Assembly (NCBI RefSeq): GCF_049801095.1
Contig: NZ_JBNAGH010000003.1
Span: forward strand, 62,001-126,000
Length of the DNA stretch: 64,000 bases
Reading direction: 5' to 3'
Origin: Dinoroseobacter sp049801095
GTDB lineage: Bacteria; Pseudomonadota; Alphaproteobacteria; Rhodobacterales; Rhodobacteraceae
The notes under the pieces are model-generated. The model was given only the letters and a program-made list of their open reading frames with translations, was not told where the DNA came from and did no database searches. Position 1 is the stretch's first letter, and each line of letters begins with the position of its first letter. A program made the position numbers and the translations under genes. Shown here in pieces: positions 63,897 through 64,000 of this stretch.

Positions 63897-64000
63897 TCAC
63901 TGGGTCACGGTCAGCCCGTTGACGAGCGTGTGCGACGAGGTGCCATTGACCACGGTCACATCCCGCTGACCCGTGGGGGCCGCGTTGCCCACATCGAAGT
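63897..64000 (-). CDS. C-terminal end of an Ig-like (IPT/TIG-type) domain protein, cut by window edge
   Basis: Only the last 34 codons are inside the window. They read as beta strands, ASN-rich and Thr/Val-rich, with the segment PTGQRDVTVVN followed by LVNGLTVT and a stop. This matches the end of an IPT/TIG-type or similar surface Ig fold. The stop is 24 bp before the alpha-toroid gene start, so the two are likely cotranscribed. Confidence 0.5.
   Translation of the reverse strand, partial: FDVGNAAPTGQRDVTVVNGTSSHTLVNGLTVTQ

Overview
The window looks like chromosome of an alphaproteobacterium of the Rhodobacteraceae (Roseobacter-type). It is GC-rich with GC-biased third codon positions. The block murA - DUF2948 - hisD - UPF0262 - LMW phosphatase - infA - maf - RNase E/G - yacG - tRNA-Phe is, from general knowledge, a familiar gene order in that family. 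No species can be named from sequence reading alone. There is no rRNA operon, CRISPR array, intact insertion sequence or complete prophage.

Layout. (1) 1-8314: an amino-sugar locus built as two divergent operons. Leftward run murQ, an ABC sugar-binding protein, two permeases and a Gfo/Idh/MocA oxidoreductase cut by the window edge. Rightward run a BadF-type kinase, a GntR/HutC regulator, a SIS-domain deaminase-like protein and nagA. Two near-identical 24-bp elements in inverted orientation sit at the two promoters. Together these genes would import GlcNAc/MurNAc-type sugars, phosphorylate them in the cytoplasm and convert them to fructose-6-P. (2) 8408-10539: a subtilase without a signal peptide plus a separate prodomain-like protein. 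(3) 10737-13927: divergent oxyR/katG. (4) 13928-15176: gene-poor, with a decayed small gene. (5) 15177-17970: an acetolactate-synthase-like TPP enzyme and a family III CoA-transferase. (6) 18077-24148: a TTC38-like TPR protein and opgC-opgG-opgH for osmoregulated periplasmic glucans. (7) 24131-27379: small envelope and secreted proteins (membrane protein, esterase, rhodanese, YHS, SGNH). (8) 27380-28484: gene-poor, with a frameshifted alanine/lysine-rich repeat gene, then tRNA-Thr.

(9) 28664-37631: the housekeeping block, interrupted between hisD and the UPF0262 gene by a GIY-YIG/DUF4357 gene coupled by overlapping stop/start codons on both sides. (10) 37632-38040: a truncated tyrosine recombinase next to tRNA-Phe, the scar of an integrated element. 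(11) 38143-43075: an RpiR regulator and a tripartite tricarboxylate transporter (TTT) operon that contains a BMP-family protein lacking a signal peptide. (12) 43158-45216: a LysR regulator divergent from a luciferase-like DUF5519 gene and a hemerythrin-like gene. (13) 45306-54646: an eight-gene leftward peptide-uptake operon (dipeptidase, SBP, two permeases, two ATPases, second SBP, GAF protein) with a divergent LysR. (14) 54674-61961: a second TTT locus: TctD/TctE-like two-component system, TctC, a TctA-TctB fusion, a PrpF-type isomerase and a UspA protein. A matching 11-bp-spaced direct repeat precedes both tctD and tctC. (15) 62159-64000: a second hemerythrin-like gene, an alpha-toroid (terpene-cyclase-like) protein and the tail of an Ig-like-fold protein.

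The most interesting signals are the subtilase with both a cis and a trans prodomain, the predicted TctD regulon sites, the GIY-YIG gene in a housekeeping operon, the paired operator of the amino-sugar locus, the cytosolic BMP protein in a TTT operon and the alpha-toroid/Ig-like pair at the right edge.
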